Positions 34,959 through 43,209 of a stretch of 64,000 nt of DNA are shown here, piece after piece; position 1 is the stretch's first letter, and every line of letters begins with the position of its first letter. The position numbers and the translations under genes were made by a program. The stretch spans positions 327,501 through 391,500 of the forward strand of contig NZ_BBXA01000030.1 of NCBI RefSeq assembly GCF_001014975.1, in the 5' to 3' direction. The DNA is from Novosphingobium sp. MD-1. Its GTDB lineage: Bacteria > Pseudomonadota > Alphaproteobacteria > Sphingomonadales > Sphingomonadaceae. The notes beneath the pieces were generated by a model. It saw nothing but the letters and a program-made list of their open reading frames with translations, was not told where the DNA came from and ran no database searches.

Positions 34959-37280
34959 GTGACAGACGCACTGGGAAGAATCAATTCCTTCGGCCGGCTA
35001 ATGGCCGCATCTATGCTAGCGCTGCCGCTCGCTTCGCCTGCGTTTGCGCAGTCCGCCGAAAAGAGCGACGAGCAGCCGGCACTTGGAGAGATCGTCGTTA
35101 CGGCGACCAAGCGGCCTGAGCGCCTGCAGGACGTGCCAATCTCGGTGCAAGCTGTCACCGGCGACCTTCTGAGAAGTGGTGCAGTTCAGAACTTCGAGGA
35201 TGTCCAAGTGCCGGGTCTGCGCGTGTCGCGAGGCGGCATGGCCGATACCATTACCGTGCGCGGGATCGGCTCGGGGCAGAATTTGGGCTTCGAGCAGTCG
35301 GCGCCAATGTACATCGACGGGGTGTATTATGGCCGGGCCCGCACCCAGCGCCTTGGCTTTCTTGACATCGACCGAATCGAGTTCCTGAAGGGGCCGCAAC
35401 CAACGTTTCTGGGCAAGAATGCGATTGCGGGCGCCATTAACGTGGCCACGCGGCGGCCCGGCGATAAGTTTGGCGGCGAGCTCGAGTTCAGCTATGAGCC
35501 GGTCACCAATGAAAGGGCTGGATTTGGTGCGGTCGACATCCCTCTTGGACAGGACTGGTCCACCCGTGTCGCCTTGCGCTACCGAAAGTCTGATGGTTAT
35601 CTGACAAACACAGTAACCGGTCGCAAGGAGCCCGAGATTGAAGATCTTCTGGGTCGTATGACGATCACAGGAGAATTGGCAGACAGGCTCAAATTGACGG
35701 CCATCGGCTACTTTGGGAACAATGACGACCGAGGGCGCAATAACCAGTCGATCATCTGTCAGCCCAATTTCCGCCGTGACATTTCCGACGCAGTTCGTGA
35801 GCCTTGTCTGTTCGATCGCTTCAAGGCCTCGAGTGGACTGATCCCATCAGTGGCAGAAGCAGCGCGGCCAGACCTCTATACTGACGATAATGGTGGTTCA
35901 TTCTATAACCGCCTGCGCTCGGGCGGCGGCACACTTTTGCTGGATTATGAATTTGGCAATGGAGTGACGCTGAGCTCGGTAACGGGCTATTACAAGTACA
36001 AGAACTACCAGTTTATCGATACCGATCAAGGCGTGGCTAATTATTCCACGGCCACTTTCACTGAACGCTATGATCAGATCAGTCAGGAAATCCGTCTGGT
36101 TTCGCCCAAGGACGGTGCGTTCAAATGGTTCCTGGGAGCCTATGTCGACAAGAACAACAACGATGTTGTCAGCACTTCGGACAACGATGCGCGTAATCTT
36201 CTGCCGCTTGTGGTTCCGCCTCCGGCAGGCTCGACTAACCGAACTCCGGCATTTGTGAACGCTCGGATTATCGGTAGCGTTCAGGACAGCGTCGAAGATG
36301 CGTCATCATGGGCGCTGTTCGGGGAGGCGAGCTATGCCTTCGGTCCGCTGACGATCCGCGGCGGAGTGCGCTACGAAGAGGTCAAGAAGGATCTCGCATT
36401 TGCCGGGTGTGAATCCACTCCCTATTCGGGCTGCACTCCACTTCCAATCCTGACCGCGAGCCGAAAGGATGAGAAGCTCCAGCCCGCTATCACGCTTGAG
36501 TATCGTCCGGCTGAAGACGTGATGATCTATTCCAGCTTCAAGAAGGGCTTCAAGTCCGGGGGCTTCTCCGGAACGGATGGCGGGCCGTTTAATCCGGAGA
36601 ATGCAAACGCTTATGAGATCGGCTTGAAGAGCCGCTTCTTCGACCGACGAGTCCTGCTAAATATCACGGCGTTCCGGAGCGATTACAAGGACCTGCAGGT
36701 TTCTTCCTTCGATCCCGCAACCGCTCTCTTCCAGACAACCAATGCCGCATCCGCGCGGACTCAAGGTGTGGAAGCGGAACTCCAGTTCGCGGTGACAAGG
36801 AACTTCAGGCTTTCGACTAACGTCACTTATCTAGACGCAACCTACAAGGACTTTACTACCGCGCAGTGCTTCGCTGGCCAGACGGCCGCTCTTGGCTGTA
36901 ATACGGCGAACAACACCCAGAATCTCTCGGGCGTTACGACCCCCTATGCGCCGAAGTGGTCGGGCAACATTTCAGCGGACTGGTCCAAGGAAATCGGGAG
37001 TGGGCTTACGCTCCGGGCAGGTAGCGACCTCTATTTCACGAGCCGGTTCGCGACCTTGACCGACATCAACCCGAACTCCTTCCAGGAGAAATTTGCCAAG
37101 CTTAACGCCAGGGTCGGCCTGTCGAGTGAAAGTGGCTGGGACCTGTCGCTGGCCGTTCGCAATCTTACCGATAAGCGCACCGCTGCCTTCAAGAACACGA
37201 TCCCGGGCGGATTTAACTCGATTTCAGCGTTCACCGAACCGCCGCGGACTTTCACTATTCAGGCACGCTACCGGTTCTGA
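34959..37280 (+). CDS. TonB-dependent receptor
   Basis: 773-residue outer-membrane receptor. Signal peptide residues 1-30 (cleavage A-F-A before Q). TonB-box-like E-I-V-V-T-A-T-K-R near residues 44-52, plug domain to about residue 170 (with V-R-G-I-G and F-L-K-G-P-Q), then a 22-strand barrel ending in the aromatic R-Y-R-F. The overall style (N-V-A-T-R-R-P, K-G-F-K-S-G-G-F) is typical of the large sphingomonad receptor family. The ligand is unknown; it is probably a complex organic substrate rather than iron, since no siderophore genes are near. GTG start with a run of seven G as ribosome site; expression is likely under the flanking TGGTATACCA-type operators. Confidence 0.93.
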   Translation: MTDALGRINSFGRLMAASMLALPLASPAFAQSAEKSDEQPALGEIVVTATKRPERLQDVPISVQAVTGDLLRSGAVQNFEDVQVPGLRVSRGGMADTITVRGIGSGQNLGFEQSAPMYIDGVYYGRARTQRLGFLDIDRIEFLKGPQPTFLGKNAIAGAINVATRRPGDKFGGELEFSYEPVTNERAGFGAVDIPLGQDWSTRVALRYRKSDGYLTNTVTGRKEPEIEDLLGRMTITGELADRLKLTAIGYFGNNDDRGRNNQSIICQPNFRRDISDAVREPCLFDRFKASSGLIPSVAEAARPDLYTDDNGGSFYNRLRSGGGTLLLDYEFGNGVTLSSVTGYYKYKNYQFIDTDQGVANYSTATFTERYDQISQEIRLVSPKDGAFKWFLGAYVDKNNNDVVSTSDNDARNLLPLVVPPPAGSTNRTPAFVNARIIGSVQDSVEDASSWALFGEASYAFGPLTIRGGVRYEEVKKDLAFAGCESTPYSGCTPLPILTASRKDEKLQPAITLEYRPAEDVMIYSSFKKGFKSGGFSGTDGGPFNPENANAYEIGLKSRFFDRRVLLNITAFRSDYKDLQVSSFDPATALFQTTNAASARTQGVEAELQFAVTRNFRLSTNVTYLDATYKDFTTAQCFAGQTAALGCNTANNTQNLSGVTTPYAPKWSGNISADWSKEIGSGLTLRAGSDLYFTSRFATLTDINPNSFQEKFAKLNARVGLSSESGWDLSLAVRNLTDKRTAAFKNTIPGGFNSISAFTEPPRTFTIQARYRF

Positions 37281-37286
37281 TCACGC

Positions 37287-37333
37287 GAACTGGCAGAGCA
37301 TGGGTGGCAATTTCTGCCCGGCTCTGCCAGTTC
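37287..37333 (+). terminator. Hairpin after the TonB receptor gene
   Basis: Perfect 13-bp inverted repeat, GAACTGGCAGAGC at 37287-37299 and its complement at 37321-37333, with a 21-base loop, starting 6 bases after the receptor stop. No T-run follows, so it may attenuate or stabilise mRNA rather than end transcription fully. Confidence 0.55.
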
Positions 37334-37352
37334 ATGGCCTGACGGGGCTTGA

Positions 37353-40082
37353 ATGAGCATCGCAAGAAAGAGAGATCCGAAGTACGTCGTCGCCGCTATC
37401 TGCATGGCGTTGTCTGGCATGGCAGCGCTGGTTTACCAGGTCGTCTGGACCCACAAGATGGCGGTGGCGATTGGAACGGCACAAAGCGCCGTCGCGATCA
37501 TGCTGGCCAGCTTTCTCGGCGGTCTTGCGCTGGGTGGTTGGATGGCCGCGCGCTGGCTCAATTCCGGCGTCGATGCAGGCAGACGCTACGCGTTTCTAGA
37601 GCTGTTTATTGCGGTCTGGGCCATCGCCGTTCCTCTGCTATTTCCTCTGTTGCAGACGCTGCTGATCGGACTGTTGTCGAGCGGAGCGCATTTGCCGCCT
37701 GATGCAGGTTGGGCCCAGTTCTGGGTCTATCTTACGATCGTTGCAGCGGCCTTTGCACCACCGACCATCGCCATGGGAGCCACGCTGCCAATTCTGGTGC
37801 GCGCGGTGCGCTGCGGTGTGGACGATGTCGCTGGCCTCTATGCGCTGAATACGTTCGGCGCAGCGGCAGGAGCGATGCTGGCAGGCTTCCTACTGCTACC
37901 GTCTTTGGGACTGACTGTGGCCAGCCAGTTGGCCGCAGCGGCCAATATTGTGGCCGCTGTCTTGGCTTGGCGCCACCTGCGCTCCAACGGCCCCGAAAAG
38001 AAGCACGATGCGGGAACCGCTGCTTCGCCTGTTCAACGGGTGCTGGTTGCGGCGTTTCTGTCCGGGGTCGCTACTTTCGCACTTGAGGTATTCTGGACAA
38101 GGCTGCTGGCAATTCCCTTTGGGGGGACGACTCAAGGCTTTGCGTTCATGCTGGGCCTATGGCTGACGGGACTTGCGCTCGGTGGACTCTATGCTGCGCG
38201 GAAGCCGGGAAGTGCAGCCATGGCGCTCACGTTCGGCGCAATCTTGTCCTCGCTGGGCTATCTCGCAATCCTTGTTACGGGAGCTGCTGAGAAATCCGCG
38301 GTTCTGGCTCTGTTTCCGGGAGCCATTGCCTTCGGCATGGCCTATCCGCGCTTCGTCGAGGCGGCAGGCGGAGACCCTGCGAAAAGCGCGGCTGTGGTCT
38401 ATGCCTCAAATACTGCGGGGGCGGTAGCAGGCGCTATGTTGGCTGGCCATTATCTGCTGGAATCGTACGGCTTCGGCGGAACGCTGCTTGTTGCAGTAAC
38501 GCTACTTTTCTTAGCTGCTGCGGCCGTTTCTCACATATCAAATCAAACTTATGCATTCGCAGCAGGCGCGCTTGCGAGTATCGGCGGGCTCGTAATTGGA
38601 GTGCCGGAACCCTACTCGCTGCTCAAGGCCGGTGTCGTAGACAGAGACACATCCGGTGATCTGGTTTCGCTCAATGTGGGGCGCGTTGCAACAGTCGAAG
38701 TGCGCGACCGTGATGACGGTGTACTTATTCGAAGCGATGGGCTGCCGGAAGCACTGGTGCCGCGGGCGGGTACGCCACCAGCCCTGAATGATCAACACTG
38801 GCTGACTATTCTTCCATCGCTCGCACGACCGCAGGCCAGATCAATGATGGTGATCGGTCTTGGCGGAGGCGTCAGCCTGGAACCGGTCCCTTCGTGGATC
38901 AGCACCATAGATGTTGTCGAAATCGAAGAACGTATCATCGATGCCAATCTCAGGATTGCGTCGCAGCGTGCGGTGGATCCGCTATCTGACGCCCGGGTCA
39001 AGATCGTCCACAATGATGCACGTAACGCAATGCTGCGCACTGGCAAACGCTACGACATCATTGTGTCACAGCCGTCGCATCCTTGGACGGCGGGTTCCTC
39101 GAATCTATACACGCGACAGTTTGTTGCGCTCGCCAAGGCGCGCCTCGCCGATCATGGAGTGTTTGTCCAATGGATGAACGCGTCCTTTGTTGATCCACGG
39201 TTACTCCGATCTTTCCTCGCGACGCTTGCATCTGAGTTCCCCAATGTCCGGGTATACGAACCGGTTCCGTTCAACTTGATCGTCATGGCTTCGGATGCTC
39301 CCATATTGCCAGAGAGCGGGCTTGCTGTAGTAGGGCCGGCCGATGTCCGGCTGCTCGATCGAGCGGGCATCCTGGATGCGGACGATTTCGCCTGGTCGCT
39401 CCTCCTTGATGAGGGAGCAGTGCGACGGGCTATTGCAGGGGCCTTTCCGATCAGCGACGACAGGAATTCAATGGCTTTTGAAACAGGGCCGGGGCGGGGA
39501 ATCCTGACCCGGACGGGACTCGATGCCTTTACCCAAAGGCCTGCGGGCGTGCGGGCCGGTAGCGACTATTCCCGCCTGCGGCTGGCGCAGGCAGGCCTGC
39601 TGCCATTCACGCCGGTGACGGAAAGTGGGCTGGTGGCGCTGGCCAGAGCGAAAGGCGCAGCTGGTGATTATGCGGCGCTGGCGGGGATGGATCGGCAACT
39701 TGCGTCCGTGACACCTGTTGAACCGGGGTATGCAGCCGCAAATCAGCTACGCTCGGCCTGGCGCCTTGAACGGATTGCTTCCGTCGATCCCCGGCAGCGT
39801 GCAGCCATGGCCCAAGAAACGCTGACTATCGTTGATGCCGCGCTGCGCGTCGAGGCAACCACCGATCTGCTGATCCAGCGCGCGACTCTTGCGCAAGTGA
39901 TCGGCGATCATGCGATGCTGGTGGAAACTGCGCTCGCCTTTGCCGTTGTAGCGAGCCAGTCGAGGGGTGGAACTCTCGAAGCGCGCCGTTCGGAGGCGTT
40001 AAAGGCCGCCCTTGGGAGGCTGGAGTCGTCACCGATCCGCCAGCGCGCCATTGCCGCACTTGACGGCGTTGCGCAAAGATAA
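37353..40082 (+). CDS. Membrane-fused spermidine synthase-like protein
   Basis: 909 residues. The first ~420 residues form an MFS-like membrane domain with repeated helices (opening A-L-S-G-M-A-A-L-V-Y-Q-V-V-W, usual for this family). Residues about 450-700 are a spermidine-synthase-like Rossmann domain: nucleotide loop V-I-G-L-G-G-G-V near residue 500 and D-V-V-E-I-E near residue 517. The active-site loop reads S-Q-P-S-H-P-W, as in membrane SpeE-like proteins, and lacks the D-S-x-D-P aspartates of true aminopropyltransferases, so polyamine synthesis is doubtful. The last ~200 residues are helical and unassigned. The function of such fusions is not established. It follows the TonB receptor by about 70 bases. 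Confidence 0.82.
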   Translation: MSIARKRDPKYVVAAICMALSGMAALVYQVVWTHKMAVAIGTAQSAVAIMLASFLGGLALGGWMAARWLNSGVDAGRRYAFLELFIAVWAIAVPLLFPLLQTLLIGLLSSGAHLPPDAGWAQFWVYLTIVAAAFAPPTIAMGATLPILVRAVRCGVDDVAGLYALNTFGAAAGAMLAGFLLLPSLGLTVASQLAAAANIVAAVLAWRHLRSNGPEKKHDAGTAASPVQRVLVAAFLSGVATFALEVFWTRLLAIPFGGTTQGFAFMLGLWLTGLALGGLYAARKPGSAAMALTFGAILSSLGYLAILVTGAAEKSAVLALFPGAIAFGMAYPRFVEAAGGDPAKSAAVVYASNTAGAVAGAMLAGHYLLESYGFGGTLLVAVTLLFLAAAAVSHISNQTYAFAAGALASIGGLVIGVPEPYSLLKAGVVDRDTSGDLVSLNVGRVATVEVRDRDDGVLIRSDGLPEALVPRAGTPPALNDQHWLTILPSLARPQARSMMVIGLGGGVSLEPVPSWISTIDVVEIEERIIDANLRIASQRAVDPLSDARVKIVHNDARNAMLRTGKRYDIIVSQPSHPWTAGSSNLYTRQFVALAKARLADHGVFVQWMNASFVDPRLLRSFLATLASEFPNVRVYEPVPFNLIVMASDAPILPESGLAVVGPADVRLLDRAGILDADDFAWSLLLDEGAVRRAIAGAFPISDDRNSMAFETGPGRGILTRTGLDAFTQRPAGVRAGSDYSRLRLAQAGLLPFTPVTESGLVALARAKGAAGDYAALAGMDRQLASVTPVEPGYAAANQLRSAWRLERIASVDPRQRAAMAQETLTIVDAALRVEATTDLLIQRATLAQVIGDHAMLVETALAFAVVASQSRGGTLEARRSEALKAALGRLESSPIRQRAIAALDGVAQR

Positions 40083-40161
40083 GGAAACTGTGACGCGGGG
40101 CTTGACAAACGTGGCATTGGACAGCCCGCAACAGGTCGTCAACCTGCTGGGCTCATTCCGT

Positions 40162-41013
40162 TCAATCAAACACAATCGTTCGGGATCCGTTCAGTATGAC
40201 ACGCTGCTCGACATGCCAGCGGACGGCACGCGAGAGGACTGATGCCTCGACTTCCTGACCAATAAGCGTGAGTTCCTCGGCGGTACGAGAATGACTTACG
40301 CGCCGCGTGTCCTGCTCGATGATCGGGCCTTCATCGAGATCGGTTGTAACGTAGTGAGCCGTCGCACCGATGAGCTTCACACCCCGGGCATGGGCCTGGT
40401 GATAGGGCTTGGCACCTTTGAAGCTTGGAAGAAAACTGTGATGAATGTTGATGCACCGCCCAGCGAGCAATGCGCAAAGATCTGGTGACAAGATCTGCAT
40501 GTACCGAGCCAGAACAACCAGATCGATGTGATTCTCTTTTACCAGTTTGAGAAGAGCCCGTTCCTGCTCTGGCTTGGTCTGCGGAGTGACGGGCAGGTGA
40601 TGATACGGGATGCCGTTCCACTCGGTGAATGAGCGCATGTCCTCGTGGTTCGAAACAACAGCTCGGATCTCCACTGGCAGTTGGCCAGCGCGCCAGCGGT
40701 AGAGCAGATCATGCAGGCAATGCCCGAAGCGCGAAACCATCAGCAGGATTCTTGGCTTCCTTGAGGCATCGGTGAAGGTCGCTGTCATATCGAACCGTGA
40801 TGCAATGGGTGCGAAAGAGGATTCAACCTCAGGCAGCGAGGGTATCGCTGCTGACACCGGCTTGAATACGATCCGCATGAAGAAGTCGTCGGCATCCTGA
40901 TGCTGGTGCGACTCCACGATTGTGAAGTTGGATTCGGCAAGAAAGCCTGTGACAGCCGCGACGAGTCCTGGCCGATCAGTGCAGCGAATGGTAAGGAACA
41001 TTTTGTTTGTCAT
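40162..41013 (-). CDS. purU: Formyltetrahydrofolate deformylase
   Basis: 283 residues: N-terminal ACT domain (residues 1-80, C-T-D-R-P-G-L-V-A-A-V-T) and C-terminal formyltransferase-fold hydrolase. Catalytic residues are in place: N-I-H-H-S-F-L-P-S-F and G-A-T-A-H-Y-V-T-T-D-L-D-E-G-P-I-I. It hydrolyses 10-formyl-THF to formate and THF. In bacteria degrading glycine betaine, PurU accompanies sarcosine oxidase to drain methyl-derived C1 units; the nearby soxBDAG and Rieske oxygenase fit that role. An 18-bp operator palindrome lies 47 bases upstream. Confidence 0.94.
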   Translation of the reverse strand: MTNKMFLTIRCTDRPGLVAAVTGFLAESNFTIVESHQHQDADDFFMRIVFKPVSAAIPSLPEVESSFAPIASRFDMTATFTDASRKPRILLMVSRFGHCLHDLLYRWRAGQLPVEIRAVVSNHEDMRSFTEWNGIPYHHLPVTPQTKPEQERALLKLVKENHIDLVVLARYMQILSPDLCALLAGRCINIHHSFLPSFKGAKPYHQAHARGVKLIGATAHYVTTDLDEGPIIEQDTRRVSHSRTAEELTLIGQEVEASVLSRAVRWHVEQRVILNGSRTIVFD

Positions 41014-41059
41014 CTGGATTACGAAGCCATTTCCACAGCAGCCTCAGGTCATTCAATGA

Positions 41060-41077
41060 CCATACAGCAGTGTATGG
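41060..41077. promoter_or_regulatory. TetR-type operator candidate, site 3
   Basis: CCATACAG-CA-GTGTATGG between divergent purU and the TetR gene; arms match at 7 of 8 positions. It is 47 bases from the purU start and about 240 from the TetR start. The 300-base gap (41014-41313) shows nothing else clear. Confidence 0.7.
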
Positions 41078-41313
41078 AAATCGCAAGCGTTGAACTCTGC
41101 TCCTGCGGAGCCTATTGCCAACGCGCGGGCCAACTGGCGACTCGTAGATCCTGGCGTTGCGCAGATTTGGTGGGATTGAGGTGGTCAAGGTCCCCATTCT
41201 TGCCGTTCTGTTATGAGGTGGGGACATCAGGATGCCCCGCTTTATGCGAATTTGGCATGCTGTTGTTTGATCGTTCGTAATTTTGAGCGGGGTACGGACT
41301 GGTGGGAGGTGCG

Positions 41314-41937
41314 GTGAGCAGCGAAGGAAGCGCCGGTACATTGCGTCGGCGGACAAAGCCCCCAACGTCCAGTTCAAACCGGACCTCGTCGCGCTTAAGT
41401 CGCGAAGACTGGATCAATGCAGCGAAAACTATGCTGGTTGAAAGCGGTATTGACGGCGTAAAAGTCGATTTGCTTGCAAAGCGCATGAAGGTAACTCGCG
41501 GCAGCTTTTACTGGCATTTTGAAGATCGCGACGCGCTGCTCGATGCACTGCTGCATTTGTGGGAAGCAAGTAACACCGAACCAATGCTGGCGGCGATCAA
41601 GGCGGCCGGCGCACGCGGCGATCGCGAGGATTTTGATGCGACTGTCGGCCGCTTGTGGATCGACGAAACCGAATTCGACCCGGCATTTGATTCGGCAATC
41701 CGTGACTGGGCACGAACCGATCCCGACGTTGCGGAAGCTGTGCACCGCATCGACGACATTAGAGTTGCTGCCTTTGCGGAGATGTTCAAATCTTATGGCT
41801 TCACGGGCGACGAAGCGGAGGTCCGCGGTCGCATCATCTATTATCATCAGGTAGGCTACTACACCCTCGGCATCCGCGAAAGCAGCGCCGAGCGCAAGCG
41901 CCTTGGAGCGCTCTACGACAAGGTACTGCTCTACTGA
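41314..41937 (+). CDS. TetR/AcrR family transcriptional regulator
   Basis: 207 residues. The N-terminal TetR helix-turn-helix is clear: A-A-K-T-M-L-V-E-S-G then V-D-L-L-A-K-R-M-K-V-T-R-G-S-F-Y-W-H-F near residues 44-70. The C-terminal all-helical ligand domain has no recognisable specificity. Start is taken as GTG 41314 with GGGAGG ahead; a GTG at 41302 is the longest option. It is the only TetR-type gene in the window and lies beside one of five copies of an 18-bp palindrome of the size TetR dimers bind, so it is the best candidate for the regulator of that regulon. Convergent with the Rieske gene, the two stops overlapping by 7 bases. Confidence 0.9.
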   Translation: MSSEGSAGTLRRRTKPPTSSSNRTSSRLSREDWINAAKTMLVESGIDGVKVDLLAKRMKVTRGSFYWHFEDRDALLDALLHLWEASNTEPMLAAIKAAGARGDREDFDATVGRLWIDETEFDPAFDSAIRDWARTDPDVAEAVHRIDDIRVAAFAEMFKSYGFTGDEAEVRGRIIYYHQVGYYTLGIRESSAERKRLGALYDKVLLY

Positions 41938-43085
41938 CTTATGGCTCCAGCCCCCAACCTGTCAGCAAGGTATTTGCGGATGTCGAGGCTGTCGTCTTCC
42001 ATTGGTGCATACCAGCCATGTTCGAGCGCTCCCATGCTCATACCCTGCTGGACGCGTTCGCAGACTGCCCAATCCTGGCGGTTCGTGATGTCCCAGAAGT
42101 CGATCGCGTCGGAACCGTTGAAATTGGGTTGGGAAATCTCCTCCGGATTGAAGAGAAAGCGGCATTCGACAATCGTCTTTTCGGCTGAGATAGGCCAGAG
42201 GATGAAGGCGGCACCGTGTTCTGCGCTCATTGAGAGCATCATGTTCGGATAGACGAGTTCGCCCTTGTGCCGAACCAACTCGAATTCGTCGAGCCCTGCG
42301 AACGGCTTGCGGGACGTCGTGCCGGTGAACGTGTAGGTCCAGGCTCCTTCGCGATGGGGTACACCATTTTCCCAGTCGAGTTCGAGACCACCCTTCTTGC
42401 GGAATACCGGCACGATTTCGCAAAGTTCCGGATGGACACCGCTGCAGTGATAACATTCATTGTAGTTTTCGGCGATGACCTTCCAGTTCGCGGCGACCTC
42501 ATATTTGATGGTATGCGCGGTCTGTAGTCGGTCCAGCGGGTAATTTGCGAGCCGTTTCGGAGCGAGACCAATATCAGCAACCCCAAGTGCCCTGGGTATC
42601 TCTTCCCCAAGCTCTGGGCGCAGTTTCAAGAAGATGAACCCGCCCCAGGTTGCGATACCAACCGGGATCAGGCTGAAATCTTTCACATTGAAATCGTCCG
42701 ATTTAGTCAGGTGAGGTGCATTGATCAGCGCGCCGTCGAAACCGTAGGTCCATTGGTGATAGGGGCAGCGAATGAAGCCCCGGTCAATTCCCCCGTTGAG
42801 GGTAACCCCCCATTTCGAATCATCACCACAAAGTTTTGATCCGCGGTGACGGCAGATATTCTGGTGGGCGCGCAGGCTGCCGTCTTCGAGACGCCCGACA
42901 ATCACGCTCTCTCCAAGGACCGGCACTACGATAGCGTTGCCGGGTTCTGGTACGTCTTCGCAACGCGCTACACATACCCATTCCCGGCTAAAGAGTGCGC
43001 TGCGCTCCCGCTCGAAGAACGCTGGTTCTGTGTAACACCGGAATGGCAAAGACGCATTCATGGCTGAAGATACAAACTGACTCAT
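41931..43085 (-). CDS. Rieske non-heme iron oxygenase alpha subunit (GbcA/N-demethylase-like)
   Basis: 384 residues. The Rieske [2Fe-2S] motif C-R-H-R-G-S then C-P-Y-H-Q-W-T-Y lies near residues 75-107. The mononuclear iron site is E-N-Y-N-E-C-Y-H-C-S-G-V-H-P-E near residues 200-214, with a distal Asp in the C-terminal D-x-x-N/D region. The E-C-Y-H-C-x-x-x-H-P-E-L form is that of quaternary-ammonium demethylases such as glycine betaine monooxygenase and stachydrine demethylase, which release formaldehyde. No reductase adjoins it. Start ATG 43085 with AGAGG just ahead; the longer frame to 43220 passes through an operator at 43144 and is rejected. Confidence 0.85.
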   Translation of the reverse strand: MSQFVSSAMNASLPFRCYTEPAFFERERSALFSREWVCVARCEDVPEPGNAIVVPVLGESVIVGRLEDGSLRAHQNICRHRGSKLCGDDSKWGVTLNGGIDRGFIRCPYHQWTYGFDGALINAPHLTKSDDFNVKDFSLIPVGIATWGGFIFLKLRPELGEEIPRALGVADIGLAPKRLANYPLDRLQTAHTIKYEVAANWKVIAENYNECYHCSGVHPELCEIVPVFRKKGGLELDWENGVPHREGAWTYTFTGTTSRKPFAGLDEFELVRHKGELVYPNMMLSMSAEHGAAFILWPISAEKTIVECRFLFNPEEISQPNFNGSDAIDFWDITNRQDWAVCERVQQGMSMGALEHGWYAPMEDDSLDIRKYLADRLGAGAISQ

Positions 43086-43143
43086 CATGACCTCTCGCGA
43101 ATCCGAATGGGCTACTTTCCATATTGCCAATGGGTCTTCAATA

Positions 43144-43161
43144 CAATACAGTTCTGTATGT
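43144..43161. promoter_or_regulatory. TetR-type operator candidate, site 4
   Basis: CAATACAG-TT-CTGTATGT, with a perfect 6+6 core (43146-43159). Midway between the divergent Rieske oxygenase (59 bases) and TonB receptor (49 bases) starts, so it can control both. Confidence 0.72.
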
Positions 43162-43209
43162 TTTTGATTCGATGCCGTTAAAATGCTGAGGTCAAAAAGG
43201 GAGGGATTG

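Noticed and set aside
37353-40082. Genuine spermidine synthase (speE)
   Set aside because: The catalytic D-S-x-D-P loop is replaced by Q-P-S-H-P-W and the domain is fused to a membrane part.
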